A stretch of DNA of 64,000 nt, taken from the NCBI GenBank assembly GCA_917880885.1, contig OU862910.1, positions 12,102,710-12,166,709 on the forward strand, in the 5' to 3' direction. The first letter of the stretch is position 1. Each line of letters starts with the position of its first letter. Shown here one piece after another: positions 20,891 to 32,529 of this stretch. This DNA is from Limnephilus marmoratus (lineage: Eukaryota; Arthropoda; Insecta; Trichoptera; Limnephilidae). Both the position numbers and the translations under genes were made by a program. Under the pieces are notes generated by a model, which was not told the DNA's origin, searched no databases, and was given only the letters and a program-made list of their open reading frames with translations.

Positions 20891-21317
20891 AACGGCATCA
20901 TTTCCCCGACCTAACGGCACCCGCCCCGCCCTTTGCTCGGTTTGGGGGGCCGTCAATGATTTTTTGAAACTAGTAACTCCTCTCTGCCCCATCCTGTATA
21001 TATAATTGTCCCCGAAGGGTTGTGCATAGGGGATTTACCGCCAAATAACAAAAGAATAAAATACTTTTTCTTTCAAAAGCATATTGGATTAAGCTACTTA
21101 TATAAGTAAATACCAGCATATAATTTAGAAAATTAATACTGTAAAAAAAATCGTTTGATTACCATACAAACTTATTATTACAGGCATTTTTGAAGCCGAT
21201 TTTAGGTTTGAAATTGGTAAGTAATGCAAAAAAAATTATAATTTTACAATATTATAGTTTTACAAACTGTCGGAGACTCAACTGTCAGGGACACCGTTTC
21301 ATACTAGCTCACCCATA

Positions 21318-21665
21318 CGGGGTATTAAGGGACATACTTGACAAACGTTAACCAGTGACTCCTGACATTAATTGGAGTAAAAAATGTAAATAAAATTTTG
21401 ATGTTTATTTTTTGTTTCTATAAAAATATAAAAAAGTAGGTGTTGGAGAGTTGGGGGAGGGGTAAAAGGTTGGGCGGTTACTCGGCTGAGTGACCAGTGA
21501 GGACGTGCGGAAGAATTTTTTTTTCGTTTGATTTTGAAGAATTTTTTTTTTTTAAAAAGTCATCAAAAAAGTCACCCGATACCAAAATTTTATTTACATT
21601 TTTTACTCCAAATAATGTCAACAATCACTGGTTAAAGTAAGTCAAGTACCTCTCCTAACAACCTG
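21318..21665. mobile_element. MITE family 3, copy 1 (TA flanked)
   Basis: 348 bp with inverted ends (CGGGGTATTAAGGGACATAC at left; CAGGTTGTTAGGAGAGGTAC reversed at right) inside TA. The inner arms TGACATTAATTGGAGTAAAA and TTTTACTCCAAATAATGTCA also pair. Second copy at 26715-27037. Confidence 0.75.
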
Positions 21666-22311
21666 TACAGTGTACATCAGAATTTGCCGATATTTTCAAA
21701 TGCGTACTCTTCAACTTTCACATACGGTCACTCCACATGAAAGTTGTTTTAAACGAAATGTGTTTAGTATCGGTAACTAGTCCAGTGATTGTGCCTTAGT
21801 ATCATTTTCTGTCTTATGCCGTGCTTCGGCTACGTTTCTAATCAAAGAAATAATTTTATTAATCGCCCATTTTCATTAATTCCCAATTACTAATGATTTA
21901 ATATCCGAGCTCTAAGACGACAATAGGTATCCAGGCTGGTGATACTCAGAGGGATTATCTCCATCCCCCTGGCGACGGAAATCGAAGATCGCAGTTTCCG
22001 ATATTCTGCCTCCGCCGCGCATATCCATATCCGTTCCAAGGTCACTCGGCGAAGGCTTTGCTTAGCTTAGGCAAGTAATTGACGTAAAAGGGTTCGGGGA
22101 GTTGATGTCTCTGGAGTGGAATAAATCCGGTCACCACAATGAAGGTATATTCGGAACAAAAAGGAGCTGCCTAAAAATCAATATTCGTTGGTTTTCATAA
22201 TTTTCACAACGCCCATGATGCTTATATTAAAAAAAATGAATACAGATTTTCTATTTCTCGTATATGGAAATTGTAAAGTATTGTTTGGCGAATTATATTA
22301 TTTACTAACTA
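21666..22311. other. No gene seen; one GC-richer patch
   Basis: 21900-22090 is GC-richer (CATCCCCCTGGCGACGGAAA) without an open frame flanked by splice sites. It could be conserved non-coding intron DNA; nothing decides. Confidence 0.4.
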
Positions 22312-22640
22312 ACTTACCATCACACTGTTTCTCCGCAGGGGTAGGAAGAGAGCATGAACCGCCAAATAACTCGATCACACCCTTGCTTTTTTCGCATTCA
22401 TATATCATCCATATACACTCTTCTGTTGTTGTTCTCGACATTGCCCGACTCAAGTATTTGGTTAATTTAATCGTTTCATGTCTTCTTTGGGCGTCCCCGA
22501 CTTCTTCCAGCAATCATCATTATGCTTACATCAGCCTTGCATTCTTTGCGAATTTCTACGTTTCTCACACTTTATTACACATAAGTCGGATTTACTACAC
22601 ATAAGTCTGAGAGTCTACTTTCACCCTTTCTCTGCCAGTT
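22312..22640 (-). pseudogene. LINE C-terminal fragment, internally deleted
   Basis: The minus strand matches parts of 46140-46490: EIRKECKADVS, then GRSRGRPKKT, then a tail reading TACCCCTGCGGAGAAAC on plus orientation of that copy. Sequence between these blocks is missing, so this is a deleted relic of the same family. Confidence 0.55.
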
Positions 22641-24136
22641 CTGTGCCTCACTATCTACAATATATCTATACTATATTACTATACATAGCACTCCATTGGG
22701 GACTGCTAGCTTCGCTTCTTTGGACAATTTTTCATAGCACCAACCGCGTTCAGTTCCACATTAAGAATTTCCTGCATACCATATATACCCTATTTTCAAC
22801 TTCTCTGACATCATTTTAATTAAATGAAAGTAATTATTTTTGCCAAAACCATACTATTTTAAAATAGTGAAGAACTTTCTGGAATCCTGTTTTCCATAGA
22901 CATCCAAATTGACAAACTTACCATACCTTGAAATTTGGGTATTTCGTCGAGCTGGATATCAACCACGTGAACTAATTTTTAGCACAAGAAGGGTTCGAAA
23001 ATGCTTTGAATAAACTATGACATAATTATAAGTTGCCCATCGAAGAGCGCATATTGAAATAATCAAAACCCTACGCAGAAAAGTAAAGATCGCTAAAGTA
23101 AGGCAACGGTTTGCAGCGCAGCCAATACAAATGAATTAATAAGATGTTATCAAAAAAACTTTACAATTTGATATTACAGACAAAAAATAAAAAAAAATGA
23201 AGTCATGATTAGTTTCTTAAAACAGGCATAATGCATTCACGCCTGTATTACAGCTTTATTATCCTCGATGCACGTTGTACTTGTCTTATTATATATCATT
23301 GTGCATGCATCTAATTGAATATCCATGTACATATACATCATTTGGCTTAATACGATAGCGCTGTAATCTTCCATATCAAACGTACAATAATAAATAAATA
23401 AAATAGTGTGACAAAATATTCAATTTTGGAAACATGCCCGAACTTTTATTCACCCGATTTCGGAATTGTAGTCAAGTTTTTTATGCAGCCAGCAATTTAC
23501 GTGGATTTTACAATCCGAGTTGCTTTTGTACTGTCAGATTTATTTATTGACATACCACAGAAAAATTGATACCTCCCCGCTCCAAGTACTTACTCTAGCT
23601 TGTTCCCCTCTCCCCGAGGCTTGTCTTTCAATTCTAATGTCTACGCGGTGTTCCAACCTTCTTTGTGGATATTTACTGGGCTCCCTGAGCTTTTAGTCAA
23701 ATCTAATACCTTTAAATGGTTCTATCGTATTTATTCCACTCCATTCAATCTTGACAATAATAATCTCGAGAATATGATATTTCCGACACGAATGGAAGAT
23801 TTATGATATGAGATTTTATGGAAATGTTCTCTTTAGAGAAATAAGTAAAATTGTGGTTTAAACAATGATAATTTTCATTTCAATAATATTTATTTAACCT
23901 TTATCATTCGTTGCATACTGAATATCAGGTTTGTAGGGTCCTCCATAATTTAAAATCAACACCAAAGCACCTCAGGCAGACTTAGCCTAAATATTGAATT
24001 GAAAATTTTTGTCGCAAATTTTTCGCGATTTAGCGGTAATCAAACTCGCAACCTACCGAATCAAAAGCCATATGCATAGAATAATGCGGGGATTTATATA
24101 AAACATAGTTATTAAACAATTTATTTTTATTTTATA
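22641..24136. other. No gene seen
   Basis: Long AT-rich stretch. Short frames at 22188-22819 and 23600-23806 have no family resemblance. A degenerate B-box-like patch lies near 24030 but is too weak to call. Confidence 0.5.
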
Positions 24137-24480
24137 CTAGTATCCGGCATGTGTTGTAATGCCATTCAAGGAAATACATTGTTTCTCCCTGCATTTCCTT
24201 TCCCATGCATCCCCGTTCCTCTCCTCTCCTCTTCCTCGTCCCCTTTCCCTTCCACATTCCCCTTCCACTTTCCCCGCCTCCCCCTTTCCTCCGTGAACCA
24301 CACCTTCTTCGTTACCCTCCCCCTCCTGCCTTCCTCCCTGCCGCTAAAATATATGAAATACACACGTTTGCAAACCATTCGCGCACCATATATAGTAATT
24401 TTTTATACAAATATTCATAACGCCAGAGCCTAACATTGTATATAGAAACCTTAGCGGGCGTGCGCACAACAAATTACAAA
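24137..24480 (-). mobile_element. Helitron-like family B, 3' part
   Basis: The minus strand ends GGCATTACAACACATGCC (hairpin), GGATA, CTAG, then T. Shares with 26385-27192 the text GCCAGAGC...GCGGGCGTGCGCAC. The interior is a pyrimidine-rich tract (24190-24345) whose long frames on both strands are compositional artefacts. Confidence 0.6.
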
Positions 24481-25007
24481 CGATATGGCAGCGCTTAAAA
24501 TATTAACAAACAAACAAATATTGATTTTTATATATAAGATTTCTTAGTTATTATTCTTCAAAAGTACTCTCATGTTAAACTGCAATTAAGCAGTTTGTCA
24601 ACAATTTTGTCAACTTGTTCCCCAACAATAATTAACATCAATTTAAAAACCACAGATGACTTATTTTCTATTCACCCTTTTAAAGAAAATTACAATGTTC
24701 GATAAAACTTTCTGACACATTCTGAAAAGTAATAAGGCATTGTCAAACTGTCCAAAACAAGATTAAATTTGAGCTTTTCAAAATAAACAAAAAAACATTT
24801 AAAAGTCTGAATTTTTTATCCTGTCGGTTTTATACCTTAAAAGTAATTACTGTCTCGATTAAGAAGGCTTAAGCTTTTGGGTAGCCATTCCCAAAGCTCA
24901 AGAACACTAACGGAATATTTGATACTCAAACAGGAAAAAAGGCAGGCTTAAAGGCCTGAAAGTTTACATCAAATTCATGATATAATATATGTAGGTCGTT
25001 TTCCATC
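24481..25007. other. No feature recognised
   Basis: AT-rich sequence with no open frame or terminus. Confidence 0.5.
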
Positions 25008-25273
25008 ATTACATAGTATAAAATGAAGTCCCTCAAAATGTATGTGCGAATAGATCTTTTAAACTACGCTACGGATTTCACCAATAGATAAAGTGATTCA
25101 AAGGGAAGGTTTATATGTACAATACATGCTTATTATAGTAGAGAAAAGCCGAGAAATTCCAATATTCAATTCAGGCAGCGGACAGCTGGCAAGCGGGTGG
25201 TGTGGATTTTGTAAAGGTTGGGTAATGGCGTTGTGTTTCGTTAGCCACAGCAACATGTGGGCGGGTCTGCTAG
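25008..25273 (+). mobile_element. Helitron-like family A, deleted copy
   Basis: Ends CCACAGCAACATGTGG (5-bp hairpin), GCGGGTCTG, CTAG, then T. Interior text CACCAATAGATAAAGTGATT matches 47585 and 2385 (minus). The 5' part is diverged (ATAAAATGAAGTCCCTC near 25020). Confidence 0.65.
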
Positions 25274-25450
25274 TATATTATAAAATAAAGTGTTCAATCT
25301 GCGTGCCGCTAAAACTCAGAAACGAGTCCCGGTACGAAGGGAGTAATATGGTGTGGTAGCCCTCTATACCCCATCTATGAAGAAGGTTCCCGTTTTTACA
25401 AGAAGGGCTTGCTTTTGAAGATATAAGGACTGGAAGTTTTTTTTTTTTTT

Positions 25451-25681
25451 GCGGCAATCGCCGAGCACTTAATCGAAACCGGTCATTACTTTGGATTTGT
25501 CCCTGAGGTCCTGGGAAGACCCAAAACTCATAGAGCACGCCTGATTACGGAGGCAATTAAAATTCACAAAAATCCTATAAATATTAATAGAGACGACGGA
25601 GCTAAGCTCAATAGTTCTTGGTATCCGGTAATTGACGGTTACATCAAGGCTAAACGCAAAAAAACATGTTGTATATTGTAG
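25451..25681 (+). pseudogene. Penelope-like element, GIY-YIG C-terminal end
   Basis: An open stretch of 76 codons to TAG: AAIAEHLIETGHYFGF, VLGRPKTHRARLITEAIKIH, NRDDGAKLNSSWYPVIDGY. These blocks are the second half of the Penelope-type GIY-YIG endonuclease (conserved Arg and Glu in the R...EAIKIHK segment). The catalytic GIY-YIG half and the RT are absent upstream (a T-run and unrelated DNA precede), so the element is 5' truncated. Followed 46 nt later by the hammerhead-bearing terminus at 25727. Confidence 0.75.
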
Positions 25682-25726
25682 CGCCAGCCAGTAGAGGAGT
25701 GGAGCTTGCGACACGGTATCGCTCCT

Positions 25727-25855
25727 AAGTAGATAAGTACAAACATCACCCCTAACTATTACACATCTGCCCTGATGATGGACACTGTAACGCTGTCCGA
25801 AACGTTGGCTAAAGAAGGAGGTAGCGCAACACGGCATAATATCCCAAAAATTATT
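25727..25855 (+). ncRNA. Penelope pseudo-LTR with intact hammerhead core (HH3)
   Basis: CTGATGA (25772-25778), stem II GGACA/TGTCC (25780-25784, 25794-25798) with a 9-nt loop, then GAAAC (25799-25803). All invariant core bases are present in the right order. The downstream CGTTGGC...GCGCAACACGG could close a stem III. Position directly after the Penelope C-terminus fits the known location of hammerheads in Penelope-like elements. Self-cleavage is inferred, not shown. Confidence 0.7.
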
Positions 25856-26384
25856 GTTCAAAAATATTAAAACGGGAGAAAAATAATACGAACATCCTTT
25901 AAAGACAATAAATTATTGTTCAAAAATATTAAAATGTAAAATAAGGTTAGGTTAGGTTTTGTCCTTGGGATATTACGTTGAGGGATATTTTGTCGGAGGA
26001 TATTGTGTCGAGGATATTTTGACGCGGGATGAAAACGCACGGTACCGGATTTTAAAGCTGGCATTATGGAATTTCAATGTTGAAAATTACTTTTCGTATT
26101 ACTCATATTTATAAAACTTTTTATTAAAGCATACGATTAATTTATAACCTTTAAAATTCCGTACATTTTTCAAGTCTAAGTTGCTCTAAATTTCCTCCCC
26201 CAAGGTTATATAAAAAATCTACAAGAAGTCTAAATATAAGTTCGAAAAAGTTTTAAAGATTTTTAATCAGTGAATAACGGAGGGACTTCACCAAGAATCA
26301 ACAAATTTCAAATAGAAATATTTTGAAATGAAAAGAGGTTTATGAAGATAGATATTTGAATATCTATCTTCGTATTATGTGCAT
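25856..26384. other. No gene seen
   Basis: AT-rich, with a small tandem motif GGATATTKTGTCG near 25980-26020. No open frame. Confidence 0.45.
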
Positions 26385-27192
26385 GTAAAAATCAATGTAT
26401 GTGTGCTTGCTTGCTAGTACGTATGTAAGTATGTTTGTTCCTTATGCGTTGCTAAACCATTCATCCGATTGCGATGAAACTTTGGGGATTTGGTGTGCGC
26501 ATGCCCGCGATGTTTCTATACATAATAGTGAGCTCTGGCGTCATGAAATTATTTCCTACACCATTCAACCGATTGCGATGAAATTTTGGTGAGTCGTTGT
26601 AAGCACGCCCGCGATGGTTTTTATATATAATAGTGAGCTCTGGCGTCATGAAATTATTTCCTACACCATGAAACTTCGGTGAGTTGTTATGCGCACGTCC
26701 GCGATATTTCTATACAGGGTGTTAAGGGACGTGCTTGACTTACTTTAACCATTGATTCCTGACATTATTAGAAGTAAAAAATGTAAATGATATTTTTGAA
26801 GTTTTTTATCGACAAAAACATAAAAAAGGTAGGTGTTGGACAATTGGAGGCGGGGTTAGGGGTTTGTCGGTTTCTCGACTAAGTGACCAGTGATGACATG
26901 CGGAAGAAATTTTTTTTTGTTTGATCTTGAAGAAACAAAATTTGAAAAAAATATTATCAAAAAAGTCACCGGAGACCAAAATTTTACTCCAAATAATGTC
27001 AGGAATCACAGGTTAAAGTACGTCCCTTAACACCCTGTAAAAGCCCCGAAAAGGGCGTTAATCAATAAATAAATAAATAAATATACTGGTGAGTTCTGGC
27101 ATTATGAAATTTGAATAAAAAAAATGCAATAGGTGGCACGCAAGCTGCTCCTTCATTAGGCGGCATTGCAAAGCATGCCGGGAACTCGCTAG
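26385..27192 (+). mobile_element. Helitron-like family B, composite copy
   Basis: Ends GGCATTGCAAAGCATGCC, GGGAACTCG, CTAG, then T (27193). The 5' half contains a partly duplicated segment of about 115 bp (GTGAGCTCTGGCGTCATGAA at 26530 and 26633). Interrupted by MITE family 3 at 26715-27037, followed by an (AATA)n LINE-type tail at 27061-27083. The 5' end near 26385 is approximate. Confidence 0.6.
26715..27037. mobile_element. MITE family 3, copy 2
   Basis: 323 bp inside TA (26713-26714, 27038-27039). Ends CAGGGTGTTAAGGGACGTGC and, reversed, CAGGGTGTTAAGGGACGTAC; inner arms (CCTGACATTATTAGAAGTAA / TTTTACTCCAAATAATGTCA) also pair. Younger than the copy at 21318 because its ends are nearly identical. 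Confidence 0.8.
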
Positions 27193-27789
27193 TATTTTAA
27201 TCCCCTCAAGATACTTAAGATACCAGCGCAGATCCGTGAAAAATCACGGGATAGTCTGAATTCTAGACAAATCAGTTCAATCAGAAAAAGATAATAAAAA
27301 TAATTTTCCATTAAAAATATATAATACATATTATTATACGTAGGAACCTACGCTTCGTTAGGCATTACAATATGTTTATTTTGTTTGTTCGAAAATTTAA
27401 ATAAATATATTTATATCACAAGAATGGTATTTAGTCACTCTTTGGATTTAACAGAGACACCTGAAATGGATTGTTTTGAAAATAGTATCCGAACAAGTAA
27501 ATAACTGTCATCTGTTGTTTTGGAAAATTTTGTTGTTTATTTTTTCATTGTGAAAACTAACTGGTTGTGTATGGTTGACAACTAACTACTTGTGCAAGTT
27601 TCAAGTCACAAGGATTGTACTGATCTGGATTTTTAGTGGACAAAATTACGGAGGCTTCCCAAGACTCTTAGAAAAACTGCATAGAAGGTTGGTGAATCTG
27701 TTATTTTACCTGGAGTTTTCGATTGCTATTCTTTGTGATATATATTTGTCCGCGCAAGTAAATTTCATAATCAAATCTGTGAGTATTAA
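27193..27789. other. No gene seen
   Basis: AT-rich; the frame at 27575-27799 resembles no known protein and runs into the TTAA MITE. Confidence 0.45.
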
Positions 27790-28037
27790 GAGCGTTTAAC
27801 CAGCCAGCGGACGAAAATCCACATTTCGTCGAAAGTTGTTCTTAATATCGTGCAGGGCGGTTACAATGAGAAAGATTAATTATTCTCCGTACCAGCTTTT
27901 TAAAATTATAACTCAATATCGAATTTATTTCAATCCAAATTAGCTTTAATTTATACCTTCATCCAAAAATGCTGAAAGGCGTGATGATAAAACTATTAAA
28001 ATAATGTACTTTTTGTAATTATTTTTTTATTATAAGT

Positions 28038-28232
28038 ACTGGTCGGTGGTTGAGTGGGCATAGCGCTTGGGTCCCACCCGAGCGCCGCGTGTTCGATTCC
28101 TCGGCTGGCTAAGTCCTCCATCACAACACAAGCAACATTTTCGGCTTTCTGTGGTGGTAGTAGGAGATTTTCAAACATTGTTGGGTTATTCGTAACCCGG
28201 GAATGTTTGTCTTTCTTTAAAAAAAAAAAAAA
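28038..28232 (+). mobile_element. tRNA-derived SINE, copy 1
   Basis: The head has A box TGGTTGAGTGG and B box GTTCGATTCC at tRNA spacing, then a body (ACACAAGCAACATTTTCGGC; GAGATTTTCAAACATTG) and an A-rich tail. Absent from the other MITE family 2 copy, which proves insertion. Second copy at 62206-62400. No clear target duplication. Confidence 0.8.
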
Positions 28233-28294
28233 TTATCATTTTTCAATAATGCCTAAATTTAATAAAAATGTTAAAAAAATCTGAAATAGGTATA

Positions 28295-31200
28295 TAGGCC
28301 AGTGCAATTAGCGCAAAAAAGGGGGTCGCGATCGGAATTATTCCGGTAGTCCCAATTTTTTTATATATTTTATACACTCATCTCCTGATGAAAAATCTGA
28401 GTTTTCGACCTTGGGTCACTTGAGCTTTCGCCGCCATTTTGAAAAAACCAGCCGAAATCGCGCCAAAATCTAGTTTTTCTCAAATATCTCCGTTCCCAAT
28501 GAAAATTTCGGCTAAAATAGCTTCACAAGTTTAGTAGAACATAAAATTACCTATAATTTTTATGTAGTAAAATTTCTCTCTAATAAGTATTGAGGTACAC
28601 AGCCGTAAAAATGTGTATAAATTTATAAAAACAAGAAAATTGCACGACTTGGTTTCGTTTTTTGGAAGTACCTCTTTTTCAGTGCAATTTTGTGAAAAAA
28701 TTACTGATATTAATTTTGTAGAGAATAAAATTTCTAATAATAAGAAGTGTGAATTTTATGTTTTTTGTATTGATTTTACTGATTTAAAGTATGAATAAAC
28801 AAATATCGGTAGGTGAAAACATAAAAATTTATCACGATATTACCACGTCATTCGACTTTTGTTCACTTTACATTTTTAACTATAATAACTGTAAATAAAT
28901 TAACTAGAGTGGGAGGTCACCCTCCCCCCCTCCCTCCGACCCTTTCACCCTTCCCCCTCCCCTCCGGTTCCCTGCAGATGGTGCCAATTAGCCACTCCAG
29001 GACTAACCATCGGGCGTCATTTAGTTCTAAATTGAGGTCGTCAGCTCCAGTGGTTTAGCTTCTTAGATGGTTTTTTCAGATAATTTAGCTCTTTTTACAT
29101 ACAAAAATCATAAACAAAAATGACATTTTAAGAGTTATTTCTTTGGGAATCGGTTATTTTTGTATTGAAATCTTTGTTTTTTTCTCATAAGTTCTCTATA
29201 GCTGCCAGCCCCCATGAAACTTTTGTCGGTCATAACTTAGGCTACACAGGATTATAGCTCTAACAGGATTATGGATTTCTTTATCTGCATAACATTTGTG
29301 AGGGTATCGAATCATTCTGTGGGGTTGAATCAGGAACGTCAGAGCAACATGTAGAGATGAGGCCTACACGAATTAAGAGGGATGACAAAGACGTCCAAAC
29401 TATCATTGATTGGTTTGCTTGCCATGAACCATTTCCTAAAACAAACATAATTATGTCTATAAGCAGTGGCACGATGATAAGAATGGGAAAAGATGGGGAA
29501 ATTTCTTATGTCAACTTTGGAAACCTACACTTAAAACCAGCAGCATAAAAAAATCAGCGTGTGACTGAGATAATAGATCCATCAATGCTATTCCATCGTA
29601 TGTGTATTGCCAAAAAGTGTGAGATTGAACATAAAGAATATTTCCAATATGAACTATCTCCTGTCCCACTGTCTCTTTTCTCAGAGGAAGGCATGCGCAA
29701 AGAAACCAGATCCATATTTTATTTTTTACCAACCCTCTACCAAATAACACAGAACTGGGAAGCAGTATACACGTAGTGGATGGAGGATATTTACTGCACA
29801 ATGTTGAATGGGGTCGTGCTCAACCCTTTTCAATCTTTTTTTAGCAATATGTTAAGCTATGTACAAAATCATTATGATACCCAAATTCGGTTGAAAAAAA
29901 AGCACTAAGGAAAAGTTTCTGGGAAATGGGAAGAACAAGTCTCGTTTTATTTTCCTACTCAGAGCCTCATTTGAACGATCGCAAATAACGACAGTACAAG
30001 CTGAAGAGGATGCTGATATTCTCATAACAACCACAGCAAACTCGTTGTCATCTCAACATGATGCAGTCATAATCATTGGTCAGGATATTGACCCGTTCGT
30101 ACTCCTCACAGCTCTCTCACCTCCAAACGCATATTACCAAAAAGTTGGTAAAGGTAAATCACCTGTTGCGTTCTAAGTACTCCAACAAACGTTTTAAACA
30201 CATTGAAATAGTTGAAAACATTTTATTCATTCATGCCATAAGTGGCTGCGACATAACTGGTGCTCCGTTCGGTCAAGGTATATAAAAATTTTGTAATATT
30301 CTTCTCAAGAACCACTCAGTGAATAAAACTTGTGTATTTCAAGATCCAAAAGCAAAGCGAGAAACAATCACTTTGGCTGCCGAACAATTCTTTGCACTTT
30401 TGTATGGCTGCAATGAGAAATCAAATTTGGAAAATTCAAGGTAGGTACACTCTTTTTGTCAAAGGAGTGAAAAAGGACAAATTCAATTTATCCAGGCTAC
30501 CATATACTTCAAACTTCAGATTTGGCTTGGTCACCATAAAGATCTAACTGAATGGGGGTGGAAGAAGGAGGCTGTTGGGTTACTAACTCCAGTACCAACG
30601 ATGAAGGAGACTGCACCTCAGGCGTTGCTGAACTTTATATCACGCCAATGCAAAAAAGGTTGCGCTAGAAAGTGCACATATAGAAAGTCGGGTTTGAAAT
30701 GCTCCCTACTCTGTATTCACTGGAATGGCAGCTCATGCGAGAATGCTGTGGCAGCCCTCGTTCATGATGATGATGAGGAATTTGATGACCCAGTCGTCAT
30801 AAATTCGGCTGATGAGACATTGGAAGAGTATATTGAAGCTTTTCGGGGCCCGTAAGTGGCAGTAAGAAACTAAAGTCAATAGTCATAAATTTTAAGAAAA
30901 CACATTTTTTTCTTCTTTTTTTACCACATCTATGTACTATGAACCTTAATTAATATTTTTTTATATGTTATGATTATATCGATGGTTAATATTGCTGTTA
31001 TGTATGTTACAGGTTATTTCAATAATAATTGTTTTTAAAAAAAGAATAATCAAGGAATGCCAAGATTATCTTCTGATACATTTTTTTACCTAATTTTTGT
31101 GAAATTTTTGTATAAGAACCTGGATACCAAATTACGAAATAAACATTAAACATATACCTACGTCTTTTATGAAATTTTATTCTCTACAAAATTAATATCA

Positions 31201-31604
31201 GTAATTTTTTCACAAAATTGTACTGGAAAAGAGATACACACAAAAAACCAAACCAAGTCGAGCAATTTATCTGTTTTTATAAACTTACATACATTTTTAC
31301 GACTGCATATCTTGATATTTATTAGAGATAGAAGAAAATTTTTTTAATAAAAATTGTAGGTAATTTTATGTTCTACTAAATTTGTAAAGGTACTTTGGCC
31401 AACATTTTTATTGGAAACGAGATATTTGAGAAAAACTAGATTTTGGCGCGATTTCGGCTGGTTTTTTCAAAATGGCGTCGAAAGCTCAAGTGACCCAAGG
31501 TCGAAAACTCAGATTTTACATCACTAGGTGAGTATATAAAACATATAAAAAAATTGGGACTACCGGAATAATTCCGATCGCGGATCGCTAATTGCACTGG
31601 CCTA
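28295..31604 (+). mobile_element. Long-TIR transposon, type T (TE-I)
   Basis: 3310 bp with inverted repeats of about 435 bp (28295-28734; 31171-31604) and outer ends TAGGCCAGTGCAATTAGCG. Target duplication ATA (28292-28294, 31605-31607). It interrupts MITE family 2 (empty-site sequence at 3310-3320). Encodes the 3' half of the same protein family as TE-II (29288-30855). The terminus TAG[G/C]CCAG and the 3-bp duplication are common to both. Confidence 0.8.
29288..30855 (+). pseudogene. Transposon-encoded protein, 3' half (PIN/XPG-like)
   Basis: Pieces in all three frames: GTSEQHVEMRPTRIKRDDKD and IIDWFACHEPFPK (29330-29440), IDPSMLFHRMCIAKK and YFQYELSPVPLSLFSEEGMR (29575-29700), DADILITTTA (near 30010), AVIIIGQDIDP (near 30065), HAISGCD (near 30233), and the Cys-rich tail CARKCTYRKSGLKCSLLCIH (30660-30720) followed by an acidic end. 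The DAD...GQDID...GCD spacing is like a PIN/XPG-I nuclease core. Several frameshifts and stops; inactive. The N-terminal half of the family is missing. Confidence 0.72.
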
Positions 31605-32159
31605 ATATTAGTTTGTAAGTGCGCAAATAAATACACAAATGGAACAATTTTCGTCAAGAAACACATGTACGTACATATTTTTTAATGATTTTATTGAAAC
31701 TAAAATTAAAATTCTTAAACATGCGTTTGCTAGATAATGTATTGATTTATTTTACTGCATGATTATATTATTTGAAATGGGTGTGGTATAATACAAAATC
31801 TTTTTTGAAAATTGAACAAATCTGCCAACGACCTACGGAATAACCTTATTATACTAAAAATTAAAAAAAAATCTCAAAATTTATTACATGCGAATTATAT
31901 TAAATGCGAATAAAAGAACAATCTTTCGAAATCCATTTATAATTTTTTGTGGAAAAGAGTCAACACATCTAAAATCTGATTTGAAAATGACATATTTCTG
32001 GTTTTCTCTGGTAATGGCCCTCGAAAGCTCAGAGGGTCTGGAGTTATTTACACACCTCAGGCTTGCATATTTATAATACAACGCTTTTATGAAATCTTCT
32101 TTTTGAAAAATTAACTTCAAAGCCAATATGTGTTCATTGAACACAAACAACCGAAATAA

Positions 32160-32500
32160 GTTTTTTTTTTACTTTAGCTTCACGCAGGAGATTCTGAAAA
32201 AAAAAATTCCCTTCATGATTTGTGACATCTTCGGGGATACCATGTGGGTGAAGGAAAAAGGTATGAGGGGTTAGGAATCTAGGGATCAGTGTCCATCCTT
32301 CCCACTGTGGTTCAAGGCGATGAATCGAGACACTGCTGCTGGAGAAGTCAAAGGTCTCCCTCAACCAGTCTGTCCCGATTCCCGATCCGCAGTCGGCGCA
32401 TCTGCCGCTAAGACCTTGACAAACCTCACCTCATGAACCCTGACACCTCTGTGAATTCACCAAACGTAACGAAACACTTGGGGTGGCCTATGGCAGAGGT
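32160..32500 (+). repeat. Dispersed repeat S3
   Basis: Carries the family marks: GGGGATACCATGTGGGTGAA, AATCTAGGGATCAGTGTCCA, CACCAAACGTAACGAAACAC. Related to 42630-43020 and 61465-61735. Confidence 0.6.
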
Positions 32501-32529
32501 GTAAGTTATCCGATAAATTTGTTAAACAA

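Larger units (their letters stand above)
16626..20996 (+). mobile_element. Mariner-like element, split by later transposon
   Basis: TA dinucleotides (16624-16625, 20997-20998) flank inverted ends CAGGGTGGGGCAGAGAG and CAGGATGGGGCAGAGAG. The left terminal repeat is interrupted after 23 bp by the transposon at 16649-19871 and resumes as CTGATTTCAAAAAATCACTG, matching CTAGTTTCAAAAAATCATTG of the right end, so the terminal repeat is at least 50 bp. Without the insertion the element is about 1.15 kb. It carries the decayed transposase at 20036-20890. Confidence 0.8.
27790..32022 (+). mobile_element. MITE family 2, copy 2, split twice
   Basis: Matches 3010-3722 in three pieces: 27790-28037, 28233-28294 and 31605-32022. 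TTAA is at 27786-27789; the right TTAA is mutated. The gaps are filled by a tRNA-derived SINE and by TE-I. Total MITE length without insertions is about 730 bp. Confidence 0.8.

Noticed and set aside
20474..20992. 172-codon minus frame over the mariner-like element
   Set aside because: Antisense shadow; the plus strand carries recognisable transposase blocks in this stretch.
24166..24433. Frames of 70-94 codons on both strands
   Set aside because: Pyrimidine-rich interior of a Helitron-like repeat; no domain and the same effect as at 41.9 kb.
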